A DNA stretch of 64,000 nucleotides from Helicobacter ibis (GTDB taxonomy: Bacteria > Campylobacterota > Campylobacteria > Campylobacterales > Helicobacteraceae), in contig NZ_JAQHXR010000002.1 of assembly GCF_027859255.1 (NCBI RefSeq), forward strand, positions 401,420 to 465,419, written 5' to 3'. Position numbers and translations under genes: made by a program. Each line of letters opens with the position of its first letter. Within the stretch, counting starts at the first letter, position 1. The notes beneath the pieces were generated by a model, which saw only the letters and a list, made by a program, of their open reading frames with translations, ran no database searches and had not been told where the DNA came from. Shown here one piece after another: positions 51,664-60,240 of this stretch.

Positions 51664-52141
51664 AAAGCTTTCTTTGAAGTTTTTCTTTTTTAATCAAATA
51701 ATCAATCATTTCTCTAACAGCACCATCTCCGCCATTTGATTTTAAAACCTTAAATGCCACTTTTCTTATTTCTTTTACAGAATCTTTGGGTGCAAAAGAA
51801 TATTTAAGCGATTTTAACATTTTTAAATCATTTAAATCATCTCCAATAGCGGCAACTTCACTTATGTCTATTTTAGATTCTATTAAAATGCTTTGTAATA
51901 CTTGATATTTGTCGCTAACCCCCTGCTTTATGTGTTGAATCCCAAGTTCTTTTGATCTATTTTCTACTATTTTTGAGGTTCGACCTGTAATTATTGCAAC
52001 CTGCCCTCCTAGCTTAATCCAAGCAGCAATCCCAAGCCCATCTTTTACATTAAAGCTCTTTAACTCCTCGCCACTATTGGAGTATATTATCTCTCCATTA
52101 GTTAAAGTGCCATCTACATCTAAGACTATTAGCTTTATCAC
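51647..52141 (-). CDS. kdsC: KDO 8-phosphate phosphatase
   Basis: This 164-residue HAD hydrolase lacks a cap domain. It has the nucleophile motif LDVDGTLTNGEI at residue 6, NVKDGLGIAAW, IITGRTSKIVENR (motif II) and AIGDDLNDLKML (motif IV), plus SNGGDGAVREMIDYL at the end. These are typical of KdsC, which makes KDO for LPS inner core. It overlaps hisB (52138-52141) and lptC, consistent with an LPS operon. Confidence 0.9.
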   Translation of the reverse strand: MIKLIVLDVDGTLTNGEIIYSNSGEELKSFNVKDGLGIAAWIKLGGQVAIITGRTSKIVENRSKELGIQHIKQGVSDKYQVLQSILIESKIDISEVAAIGDDLNDLKMLKSLKYSFAPKDSVKEIRKVAFKVLKSNGGDGAVREMIDYLIKKEKLQRKLYEIFE

Positions 52142-52710
52142 AAGATTCCCTTTGTGCTTGGTATGTTCGCATTATGACTAATTACACAAGCCCTGCGCAA
52201 AGCAACTGCAAAACTTTTAAAAGTAGCCTCTATTATATGGTGATTATTCTTTCCTCTTTTTTTATGTATATGCACTGATAATCCAGCATTCATACTAAAA
52301 GCCCTAAAAAACTCTTCAACAAGCTCACAATCAAAGCTACCAACCTTGCCACTTAAATCCAAATCAAAAAACAAAAATCCCCTATTGCTAACATCTAAAT
52401 CGCACTCAACACAAGCTTCGTCCATAACAACTGAAGCATTGCCGAATCTTTCTATATTCTGTATAGGAAATAAACTATCATGCACAAGCTTACCAAGCAC
52501 AATCCCGCAATCTTCTACGCTATGATGAAAATCAACCTCTATATCACCAACACACTTTAACTCCAAATCAAACCTAGCGTGTTTTGATAATGTCTCTAGC
52601 ATATGATTAAAGAATCCTATATTAGTATCTATATTATAAGTGCCACTGCCATATAGCAAAAGTTTTGCCTCGATGCTTGTTTCTTTTGTTTTTCTAGCTA
52701 ATTCTTTCAT
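52138..52710 (-). CDS. hisB: Imidazoleglycerol-phosphate dehydratase
   Basis: This 190-residue single-domain HisB has two metal-binding His repeats, GFFNHMLETLSKHARFDL and DFHHSVEDCGIVLGK, then KRGKNNHHIIEATFKSFAVA. It performs the sixth step of histidine synthesis and lacks the phosphatase domain of the enterobacterial fusion. It lies between rlpA and kdsC in an envelope block, far from other his genes in this window. Its presence argues against H. pylori, which needs histidine. The start ATG is eight bases after the rlpA stop region. Confidence 0.94.
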   Translation of the reverse strand: MKELARKTKETSIEAKLLLYGSGTYNIDTNIGFFNHMLETLSKHARFDLELKCVGDIEVDFHHSVEDCGIVLGKLVHDSLFPIQNIERFGNASVVMDEACVECDLDVSNRGFLFFDLDLSGKVGSFDCELVEEFFRAFSMNAGLSVHIHKKRGKNNHHIIEATFKSFAVALRRACVISHNANIPSTKGIL

Positions 52711-52717
52711 ATCTCAC

Positions 52718-53551
52718 CTAGTTTGTTACTATAAATGCACCAACTACCTTATTTGATTTAATAAAATCTCTAGCCTCCTCTTCGCTTTTAAATCCACTAA
52801 GCATAACACGATATATAGGAGAGTCATCAAGTTGATATTCTCTTATTGTAGCATGATATGGAGCATGGTTAGAGTGTGTATTTTTAAATGCTTCTGCACC
52901 CTCTTTTCTTCTAAAAGCACCAATTTGAACCATAAAATTAGAAAGTTGCACACTATTATTTGTATGTGCTATTTCATATTCGCTATTTGCTAGATTCTCT
53001 TTTGATAAAGGCATAGAATCTGAAATCACGCCATCAAAACCTATGACCTCAACTTTAACTCTAGCAGTTCCAGTTGTTAGCATATCAATATCCCTTGCTG
53101 CTACATTTGATAAGTCTATTATTCTTCCAGCCACAAAAGGACCTCTATCATTTATCCTAACTATTGTTGATTTTCCATTTTCTTGGCTTGTAACTTTAAC
53201 TATTGTATTCATAGGAAGCGTCTTATGTGCTGCAGTATGTGCATACATGCTATATATCTCGCCATTTGAAGTTTTCTTCCCATGAAACTTCGGACCATAC
53301 CAACTAGCAATTCCATCATAACTTTCACCCAAAGTAACAGTTGTCGGATAATACCACTTACCATTTATCTGATAAGGACGCATTGTTGCTTCATGTGACT
53401 TTGGATTTTTATTTGGTGTGCCATAATTACCGCTACCACCATATGCACCACCGGTACTACCATAATCACTATAATATACATTATGCCCCTTAGAGCTACA
53501 ACCAACAAACAACAAAACAAAACCGCTAAATAACAATAATTTAAGATTCAT
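52718..53551 (-). CDS. rlpA: RlpA-type septal lipoprotein with SPOR domain
   Basis: This 277-residue protein has a lipoprotein signal ending in a lipobox (FVLLFVGCSSKG, Cys near 18) and a Gly/Tyr-rich linker. Its double-psi beta-barrel domain has GIASWYGPKFHGKKTSNGE and RINDRGPFVAGRIIDLSN, with the Asp and His expected for lytic activity. A C-terminal SPOR domain (NFMVQIGAFRRKEGAEAF) binds denuded glycan at division sites. RlpA proteins cleave or bind septal peptidoglycan. It follows the mltD gene by eight bases. Confidence 0.92.
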   Translation of the reverse strand: MNLKLLLFSGFVLLFVGCSSKGHNVYYSDYGSTGGAYGGSGNYGTPNKNPKSHEATMRPYQINGKWYYPTTVTLGESYDGIASWYGPKFHGKKTSNGEIYSMYAHTAAHKTLPMNTIVKVTSQENGKSTIVRINDRGPFVAGRIIDLSNVAARDIDMLTTGTARVKVEVIGFDGVISDSMPLSKENLANSEYEIAHTNNSVQLSNFMVQIGAFRRKEGAEAFKNTHSNHAPYHATIREYQLDDSPIYRVMLSGFKSEEEARDFIKSNKVVGAFIVTN

Positions 53552-53559
53552 AAACTCTC

Positions 53560-54648
53560 CTATGCATTTTCTTTTTCTAATGGAATAATAATTTCTTGAT
53601 TAATAGACAATTTATTTACATTTTTAATTGAATTATATTGCGTAATTAACCTTTTAGAAACACCATATTTTCTAGCAATAGCATTTATAGTATCACCCTT
53701 TTTTATCCTATGGACTAGATATTTTCTCTCATTTAACTTTTCTTTCAAATTATTATCCAAATTCTTTTCTTTATAAATTGCTAAATATTTATATGGAAGA
53801 TACACATTATATAGTTTTTGTGTGGTTGGAGTTATGTTTTTTTTGAAGTGAGGATTTAGTCTCTTTAATTCATCTAAATCTATACCAGCTTCATTTGCAA
53901 TATCCACAAGAGGCGTAGCCGGTAGAACTTCAATAGAAGCAAGCAAAGAATTGGCACCTCTATTTAAGAAATAATCATAATCATTTGTTTTTAAAGTATC
54001 TATATTGTGAAACAAAAACGAAACAGATAGGATTTTTCTAATATACATTCTACTCTCAAGCGGAATATATTTTTTATCAGGGTCTAGCAAGATTCCTAAA
54101 GAATCACTATTGGCTTTTGCTATTGCCCTCCTTAATCTCCCCTCACCGCAATTATAGGCAATAGCAGCTAGATACCACTTGCCAAAACTATTTTTTAGAT
54201 ATTTTAAATACTCTATTGCCACTTGTGTTGATTTTATAGGATCTTTTCTCTCATCTATTTGTGTATTAATTGTTAATCCCATTGATTTAGCTGTTTTTGG
54301 GATAAACTGCCACATTCCAACTGCTCTTTTATTAGATCTTGCAGATAGAGAAAACCCAGATTCAATCATTGCTAGATACAAAAACTCTTGCGGAATCTCT
54401 TCTTTTAAAAACATTTCTTTTAAAGTTGGTATAAACTCATATCCATCTTTAAATTTTTCAAGCAAATACTCTTCTCTTTTGTTGCTTAAAAAATTATTCT
54501 TAACACTAATAAAATATTCATTATTTAAAAACGAAGGCTCTATGTCAAATGTCTTTAAAACATCTTCACCTTTAGCGTCATAGCTAATACTATTAAACTG
54601 CGAAAAAGCAAACGAACAAAACAATAAAATAAAATAAATAATTCTCAT
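53560..54648 (-). CDS. mltD: Membrane-bound lytic transglycosylase D-like, with LysM
   Basis: This 362-residue protein has a signal peptide (IIYFILLFCSFAFS) and a lytic transglycosylase fold with catalytic Glu in YLAMIESGFSLSARS near residue 95. GMWQFIPKTAKSMG and YNCGEGRLRRA follow. A C-terminal LysM domain has RIKKGDTINAIARKYGVS. It cleaves peptidoglycan. No lipobox is visible, so it may be periplasmic and not lipid-anchored. The start is ATG 54648; the in-frame TTG at 54654 is not needed. Confidence 0.9.
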   Translation of the reverse strand: MRIIYFILLFCSFAFSQFNSISYDAKGEDVLKTFDIEPSFLNNEYFISVKNNFLSNKREEYLLEKFKDGYEFIPTLKEMFLKEEIPQEFLYLAMIESGFSLSARSNKRAVGMWQFIPKTAKSMGLTINTQIDERKDPIKSTQVAIEYLKYLKNSFGKWYLAAIAYNCGEGRLRRAIAKANSDSLGILLDPDKKYIPLESRMYIRKILSVSFLFHNIDTLKTNDYDYFLNRGANSLLASIEVLPATPLVDIANEAGIDLDELKRLNPHFKKNITPTTQKLYNVYLPYKYLAIYKEKNLDNNLKEKLNERKYLVHRIKKGDTINAIARKYGVSKRLITQYNSIKNVNKLSINQEIIIPLEKENA

Positions 54649-54732
54649 AAACAAACCTTAATAAAATTGAAATTTTAAAAAATAGGCGATTATATCAAAA
54701 GTAAGCAAAGTTATATATAACTTAGATTTTAT

Positions 54733-55197
54733 TTATTTTTGCAAATTATTATTAGTATTTGTTACTTGAATCTCTAGTTCTTTAAACCATTTTGCATAAG
54801 ATTCAATTTGTTCTTTTTCATATTTTGTCGGTGAATTTAAAAAGCCTAAAGTACTATAATCTCTCTCAAAATCATCATAAATCCACTGCAATTCTAACAA
54901 TTCTTGCATTGTTATTTTTTGCTTTTTTAAAATAGCATTTGCATTGTCATAGTTTTGTTTTGATTTTGTAAGAAAATTTCCTATATTCAGTCTTTGTCTT
55001 GATTGGCTTTGTATCTTAAAAGCTGCCCTATTGTATGGATCTTCTTTTAATGCTTTAGTAGCTAAAGTATTGGCTAGTTTATAATCTTTTCTATCAAATG
55101 CTTCTTGTGCTTCCCTTCCTAAAGTATAAGAATCAGAAAAATACACACTAAAAATTGCCAATACAACAACAGCAATTAAAACAAATAGCTTTGTCAT
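54733..55197 (-). CDS. Membrane-anchored TPR-like protein
   Basis: This 154-residue protein has one N-terminal transmembrane segment (LFVLIAVVVLAIFSVYF). A TPR-like helix pair follows (EAFDRKDYKLANTLATKALK, DPYNRAAFKIQSQSRQ), then a helical tail. Function is not recognisable. It overlaps the acyltransferase gene by four bases and is probably the last gene of the miaB unit. An 84-bp gap with a short palindrome (54708-54723) separates it from mltD. Confidence 0.7.
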   Translation of the reverse strand: MTKLFVLIAVVVLAIFSVYFSDSYTLGREAQEAFDRKDYKLANTLATKALKEDPYNRAAFKIQSQSRQRLNIGNFLTKSKQNYDNANAILKKQKITMQELLELQWIYDDFERDYSTLGFLNSPTKYEKEQIESYAKWFKELEIQVTNTNNNLQK

Positions 55198-55823
55198 GCT
55201 ACCTCTTTAAATTCCATATATTCTTTTATAAACTCTTTTGCCTTATCAATACTTAAAGATTCTAATAATATAGGATCTTTCAAATAAAAAGTAACTTTGC
55301 TAAAAGGCTTTGGAATTTTAAATCTATCCCAACTACCTAACTCCCACGCATTGCTATAAATAACTTTAGATATCAAAATCTTTGCATTAGACTTTTGTGA
55401 AGCCAATACAATACCATTTGCTACGCTATGATATGGACCTCTTGGACCATCTGGTGTGATTGCTATTATATTATTATCCTTTAGCTTCCTTACTATTTCT
55501 AACAATGCCCTACTGCCACCTCTAGAACTAGAGCCTCTAAGTGAATATAGCCCAAAATATGACATACTCCTTGAGATAATCTCACCATCAAAATGATGAC
55601 TTATGAGTACGAATGCTTTTTTGTCTTTTGAATATTTGCGAAACACCAGAGGTTGAAAAAGTAACTCACCATGCCAAAATGCAAAAATAAAACCTTCTTT
55701 AGACTTTAAAAGCTCCAAAGATTCCTGTGAAACTTTATATTCTACTTTACATAAACATCGCAAGATTCTTATTGTTACAAACACAAAAAATGGAATAATA
55801 AATAGTAAAAACCTCTTTTTCAT
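55194..55823 (-). CDS. DUF374-type acyltransferase
   Basis: This 209-residue protein has an N-terminal hydrophobic anchor. FAFWHGELLFQPLVF, SHHFDGEIISR and AITPDGPRGPYHSVANGIVL match DUF374 proteins of the lysophospholipid/lipid A acyltransferase superfamily. The HG and DGPRGP motifs form the likely acyl-transfer site. A role in lipid A or phospholipid acylation at the inner membrane is inferred. It follows miaB after four bases. Confidence 0.85.
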   Translation of the reverse strand: MKKRFLLFIIPFFVFVTIRILRCLCKVEYKVSQESLELLKSKEGFIFAFWHGELLFQPLVFRKYSKDKKAFVLISHHFDGEIISRSMSYFGLYSLRGSSSRGGSRALLEIVRKLKDNNIIAITPDGPRGPYHSVANGIVLASQKSNAKILISKVIYSNAWELGSWDRFKIPKPFSKVTFYLKDPILLESLSIDKAKEFIKEYMEFKEVA

Positions 55824-55827
55824 AAAA

Positions 55828-57144
55828 CTATACTAATTCACCAAATAATTGTGCTCCCCTAACTTCACTGATTCTCGCATTGCAGATACTGCCAACTAAA
55901 CTCTCATCTCCGCTTACTCTTACTAGCTTATTTGTATCACTTCTACCTTCTAGCATACCTTCTTTATAACTCTCAAAAAGAATCTCATGAATCTGTCCAA
56001 GTTGTGCTTGATTTGTAATACCTAAAAGCTCTTTGTGTCTATCTTGCAATCTTGCTAAGCGATTCTTTGCAATATCTTCATCTACTAGCTCTATTTTTCC
56101 ACTCTCTAACAATTCTTTTGCCTCTGTATGTGGTCTTGTAGAATATATAAAGCTATACATAGTATCAAATGATACTTTCTCTAGCACATCAAGTGTGTCT
56201 AAAAAATCTTCTTCACTCTCACCCGGGAATCCAACGATAATATCAGTACCTATAGTTAGTTGTGGTATCAAAGATTTCATTTTTTCAGCCCTATTTAAAA
56301 ACCACTCTTTTGTATAACCTCGCCTCATATCTCTTAATATCTTTGTAGAACCACTCTGCAAAGGCATATGAATGGACTTGCATATTTTTTTATTATTTGC
56401 AAATTCTAAAATAAACTCATCGTCCATATGAAGAGGATGAGGAGAAGTGAATCTTATCCTATGCAACCCATTTATATTAGATATTTCTGATAAGAGTTGC
56501 GTGAAATTTATCGCTCTATGAATAGTGCTAAAATTTTTTCCATAACTATTGACATTCTGCCCTAAAAGTAGAACTTCTTTAACGCCATTATCAACTAATC
56601 TTTTTACCTCATTTATTATCAAATCAGCTGGAATTGAAATTTCTTTGCCTCTTGTTTTTGGCACTATGCAATATGAACATTTCTTGTCACAACCTATAGA
56701 AATATTCACAAATCCCCTAACATTACTGATGTTGCCTTGGCTAAATACATAAGCACTATCATCATAATCTATATCTACCCATGCTACTCTATCTTTATGT
56801 ATGATTTGTGAGATTTTCGATACATTTCTAGCACCTAAGACAAAATTAACTGCCTTTGTCTTTTTTAGAATCTCATCTCCAAGATGACTAGCAGTGCAAC
56901 CACAGACACCTATTTTGGCATCATGCTTTTTAATCTTTGCATACTGCCCTATTTCTGAAAATAGCTTTTTCTCTGGTTTTTCACGCACACTACAAGTATT
57001 AATTAGTATTAAATCAGCTTCTTTTGGATTATTAGTTAAACCATAACCCTCTTTGTCACTAAGCTCTGCTATTATATGATCACTATCGCGTTCATTCATA
57101 GCACAACCAAGCGTTTCTATGTATAATTTTTTACTCAAAATCAA
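55828..57144 (-). CDS. miaB: tRNA methylthiotransferase MiaB
   Basis: This 438-residue radical SAM methylthiotransferase has an N-terminal UPF0004 domain with three cluster Cys (IETLGCAMNERDSD, LINTCSVREKPE, GVCGCTASH). The radical SAM domain has CDKKCSYC near residue 150, and TRAM-like C-terminal residues follow. It adds the methylthio group to i6A37 in tRNAs. As recalled, H. pylori has miaB beside HP0268, and here the HP0268-like gene lies just upstream. Confidence 0.95.
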   Translation of the reverse strand: MILSKKLYIETLGCAMNERDSDHIIAELSDKEGYGLTNNPKEADLILINTCSVREKPEKKLFSEIGQYAKIKKHDAKIGVCGCTASHLGDEILKKTKAVNFVLGARNVSKISQIIHKDRVAWVDIDYDDSAYVFSQGNISNVRGFVNISIGCDKKCSYCIVPKTRGKEISIPADLIINEVKRLVDNGVKEVLLLGQNVNSYGKNFSTIHRAINFTQLLSEISNINGLHRIRFTSPHPLHMDDEFILEFANNKKICKSIHMPLQSGSTKILRDMRRGYTKEWFLNRAEKMKSLIPQLTIGTDIIVGFPGESEEDFLDTLDVLEKVSFDTMYSFIYSTRPHTEAKELLESGKIELVDEDIAKNRLARLQDRHKELLGITNQAQLGQIHEILFESYKEGMLEGRSDTNKLVRVSGDESLVGSICNARISEVRGAQLFGELV

Positions 57145-57147
57145 CTC

Positions 57148-57390
57148 TTATAAAACATGTATTTCATACATATAATCACCATCATCTAACCCATATCTTA
57201 CTTCTCTAAAATATGCTTGTTTGCCCTTCTTGCTAAAATGCTCCAATAAAGCCATCATATCTTTATGAGAGTTATCTTTATCGCAATAAAAAATATTTAT
57301 TTTCTTATCATCTAACATATCTTCTAATTTTTTTAAAGTAATTTTGGTTGGTTTATCGCTTGTATGTTCTCTAGCTAATTTTATATCCAT
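57148..57390 (-). CDS. HP0268-family small protein
   Basis: This 80-residue protein has IFYCDKDNSHKDMMALLEHF and a C-terminal GDYMYEIHVL. It aligns by memory with H. pylori HP0268 (also 80 residues, with HKDML and DFLYELHII), for which nuclease activity has been reported. It starts the miaB unit, four bases ahead of miaB. The function in this organism is unproven. Confidence 0.8.
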   Translation of the reverse strand: MDIKLAREHTSDKPTKITLKKLEDMLDDKKINIFYCDKDNSHKDMMALLEHFSKKGKQAYFREVRYGLDDGDYMYEIHVL

Positions 57391-57531
57391 GAGCCTACCC
57401 TTAAAAATAAAGCTATAACGCCTTTAATTTAGAAAAATGGCTAATTCTAAAATATTTTTGCTTAAAAAATAATATTTTAATTTGCATCAATTAGTAAAGC
57501 ACTCACAAAGATTTTTTCAGCTAAAATTCGA

Positions 57532-57537
57532 ACAATT
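57532..57537 (+). promoter_or_regulatory. Candidate -10 box for nusA
   Basis: TAAAAT in CAGCTAAAATTCGAAC lies 24 bases before the nusA start. A very similar stretch (AAGTTAAAATTTCGAC) precedes the PpiD-like gene, which supports both being promoter elements. AT-rich background makes this a weak call. Confidence 0.33.
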
Positions 57538-57560
57538 ATTTAATTTTAAGGATCAATGCT

Positions 57561-58700
57561 TTGGAAAAGATATTAGATATAATAGAAGGTATAGCATATG
57601 AAAAAGACTTGCCAATAGATAATGTATCAGAAGCAGTAAAAGAATCTGTTATAAAAGTTGTCAAAGAAACTTTAGATCCAAACATAAACTACGATATAGA
57701 AATAGATAAAAAAAATAAAACTTTACATCTCTATCAGGTAATTAGTGTGTGCGAGGATAGCAATAAACAAGATGATAACAAAAACTTCATAACACTAAGT
57801 GAAGCAAAAAAACACGATTCTGATATTAAAGTTGGTGATGAACTAAGATATGAATTAAGCCTTGAAGACATGAGTAGAAGTGCGGTTAATTCACTCTTTA
57901 AAGAACTAGAATATAGAATACAAAGACTAATAGAAAACCAACTATTTGATAAATACAAATCACAAGTTGGAAAAATCGTAAATGGAAATGTAGTAAGAAT
58001 TGATAACTTTGGCAATACATTTGTCGAGATTGATGAAGTGCATGCAATCCTCCCTAAAAAAAATAGAATAAAAGGCGAAGAATTCAGAGTTGGAGATGTA
58101 GTGAGGGCTGTTCTTAGGAGAATTAATATAGATAAACAAAATGGGATTCATATAGAGTTAAGCAGAACAACTCCAAAAATGTTAGAAGAATTGCTAAAAC
58201 TAGAAGTTCCAGAGCTAAAAGATGGTGAAATAGAAATAGTAAATTCAGCTAGAATCCCGGGAGAGAGGGCTAAAGTATCACTAAAGAGTAATTCTGCAAA
58301 AATAGATTCAGTAGGTGCAACAGTTGGAGTAAAAGGAGTAAGAATAAATGCAGTCTCCAAAGAGCTAAAAAATGAAAATATAGATTGCATAGAATATTCT
58401 AATCAACCAGAGCTATACATAGCAAGAGCATTATCTCCTGCACTTGTAATTAGTGTAAAACTAGATGAAAATAATGAAACTAACGATACAAAAAAAGCAA
58501 TAGTCAATATATCAGATAAACAAAAACCAAAAGCCATAGGCAGAAATGGCATAAACATAAGACTAGCTTCAATGCTAACTGGATATGAGATTCAGCTAGT
58601 TGAAATACCAAGCAGTGTAGATAATAACACAAATGAAACAACGACAAATGATGAACCAAAAGGTGGCATAGATATATTAAGCTCACTATTTAAAGAGTAA
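57561..58700 (+). CDS. nusA: Transcription termination/antitermination factor NusA
   Basis: At 379 residues this is NusA in the short epsilonproteobacterial form. The N-terminal RNAP-binding domain begins MEKILDIIEGIAYEKDLP. An S1 domain has VGKIVNGNVVRIDNFGNTFVEI near residue 135, followed by KH domains (RIPGERAKVSLKS; VGVKGVRINAVSKEL; KAIGRNGINIRLASMLTGYE). The start is TTG at 57561, after AAGGATCAATGC; no in-frame ATG is better placed. It controls pausing, termination and antitermination of RNA polymerase. Confidence 0.94.
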   Translation: MEKILDIIEGIAYEKDLPIDNVSEAVKESVIKVVKETLDPNINYDIEIDKKNKTLHLYQVISVCEDSNKQDDNKNFITLSEAKKHDSDIKVGDELRYELSLEDMSRSAVNSLFKELEYRIQRLIENQLFDKYKSQVGKIVNGNVVRIDNFGNTFVEIDEVHAILPKKNRIKGEEFRVGDVVRAVLRRINIDKQNGIHIELSRTTPKMLEELLKLEVPELKDGEIEIVNSARIPGERAKVSLKSNSAKIDSVGATVGVKGVRINAVSKELKNENIDCIEYSNQPELYIARALSPALVISVKLDENNETNDTKKAIVNISDKQKPKAIGRNGINIRLASMLTGYEIQLVEIPSSVDNNTNETTTNDEPKGGIDILSSLFKE

Positions 58701-58731
58701 TTTTAAAGCGAGTTTAAAAAAATTAAGTTAA

Positions 58732-58737
58732 AATTTC
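58732..58737 (+). promoter_or_regulatory. Candidate -10 box for the PpiD-like gene and ftsAZ
   Basis: AAGTTAAAATTTCGAC (about 58726-58741) resembles the element upstream of nusA. It lies about 30 bases before the PpiD-like ATG and could drive ppiD-like, ftsA and ftsZ. Low certainty. Confidence 0.3.
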
Positions 58738-58766
58738 GACTTTTATTAATTTTGGGGATTAGCTAA

Positions 58767-60221
58767 ATGATAGGCTTTATGCAAAAACACAGAAAATATC
58801 TTGTCGTAGTAGTATGGGCTAGCACGATAGCATTTGTTGGTGCTGGTTTTGTTGGGTGGGGTAGTTATAGCCTATCAAGTTCAGCCAATGCAGTTGCCAT
58901 AGTTGGCGATACAAATATCGAACAAAACAAGTTGCAAAGAGAATATAACAGACTATACAATATATATAATCAATTAGTAGGTGGCACACTAGACCAAGAA
59001 CAAGCCAAAAAAATGGGAATAGAATCCCAAGCACTAAACAATCTAATATCACAAACACTTATGCTAAATTTCGCAAGAGATATAGGATTAAGAGTTGAAG
59101 ATAAAGAAATAATAGAAGAAATAACAACAATAGAAGCCTTTCAATCAAATGGAAAATTTAATCAAGAAATATACAAAAAAGCACTACAAGAAAATCAACT
59201 AAGACCAAAAGAATTCGAAGAAAGCATAAGAGAAAGTTTGCTTTTAAATAAGCTTGGTGTGTTGCTTGATATCCCACTAACACAATTAGAAATAGATGTT
59301 CTAAAATCAGCTTATTTTGTAGAAGACAAAGTTGCCATTAAGACAATTAATAAATCTAGCATAGAATTTACTCCAAAAGAAGAAGGAATCAAGCAATACT
59401 GGGAAGAAAATAAAGATATATACCAAACTCAAAGAGGGTATGAAATATCAATGCTAGAGATAAATACAGATTCTATAGAGACTGATGAAGAAAGTTTAAA
59501 AAAATACTATAACGATTTTAAAAATAAATTTTTAGATAATAATGGGCAAATAAAAGAATACAAAGATGCTAAAAACGATGTAATTAGAGAATATAAAGAT
59601 TCCCAAGCAGAAAAAGAAGCTCTAAAAGAATATATCTCACTAAGAAAGGGAGAGAATAAAAACGCAAAAAATATACAAGTATTTGAAGGTGATGAAAAGT
59701 ATAATATAGATTTTATAAACGCCCTAAGTCAAGCTAAAGAAGGCGAAACACTAAAGCCTATAAAATTAGAAGATAGATACATAACAGCTAAAATTATAAA
59801 GATTATCCCAAGTGTGCCAAAGGAATATAGTGCTGCTAGAGATGAAGCAAAAGAAGACTACATAAAAGAAGAAAAATCTAAAACACTACAGAGCATGGCA
59901 AAAAAAGAGCTAAAGACTAATTTTGATGCTACAAATATAGGATTTATAAGTAAAGACACAAAGTCAATTCAAGGCTTAAACGAAGATGAAAGCTTAGAAT
60001 TTGTATCTCAACTATTCGGTAAAACCGATGAGAAAGGGTATATTTTATTACAAAATAAGATAGTCTTATATAAAATTTTGGACCAAAGAATTAAAAATTC
60101 TGATACAATTAATGAAAACTTGAAGCTTTTAACACAAAGTGGCACTCAAATGAAGGGGCGTTTGATAGAAAAAGAGCTGTTAAGCTATTTATTAAATACT
60201 TATGAAGTTATAAAAAAATAA
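58767..60221 (+). CDS. PpiD/SurA-like periplasmic foldase
   Basis: This 484-residue protein has an N-terminal transmembrane anchor (YLVVVVWASTIAFVGAGFVG) and a SurA-N-like chaperone region (AVAIVGDTNIEQNKLQREYN, LNNLISQTLMLNFARDIGLR). A central region takes the place of a parvulin domain, followed by a charged helical part. The layout is that of PpiD, an inner-membrane-anchored chaperone for outer-membrane proteins; a canonical active parvulin site is not obvious. It is followed by ftsA and ftsZ, the order I recall for HP0977-HP0979. GGGGATTAGCTAA precedes the ATG. Confidence 0.85.
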   Translation: MIGFMQKHRKYLVVVVWASTIAFVGAGFVGWGSYSLSSSANAVAIVGDTNIEQNKLQREYNRLYNIYNQLVGGTLDQEQAKKMGIESQALNNLISQTLMLNFARDIGLRVEDKEIIEEITTIEAFQSNGKFNQEIYKKALQENQLRPKEFEESIRESLLLNKLGVLLDIPLTQLEIDVLKSAYFVEDKVAIKTINKSSIEFTPKEEGIKQYWEENKDIYQTQRGYEISMLEINTDSIETDEESLKKYYNDFKNKFLDNNGQIKEYKDAKNDVIREYKDSQAEKEALKEYISLRKGENKNAKNIQVFEGDEKYNIDFINALSQAKEGETLKPIKLEDRYITAKIIKIIPSVPKEYSAARDEAKEDYIKEEKSKTLQSMAKKELKTNFDATNIGFISKDTKSIQGLNEDESLEFVSQLFGKTDEKGYILLQNKIVLYKILDQRIKNSDTINENLKLLTQSGTQMKGRLIEKELLSYLLNTYEVIKK

Positions 60222-60240
60222 TTATCACTTAAATAAAGGA

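Noticed and set aside
54708..54723. Palindrome AAGTTATATATAACTT as a terminator or operator
   Set aside because: It is almost all A/T in a very AT-rich gap with no supporting features.
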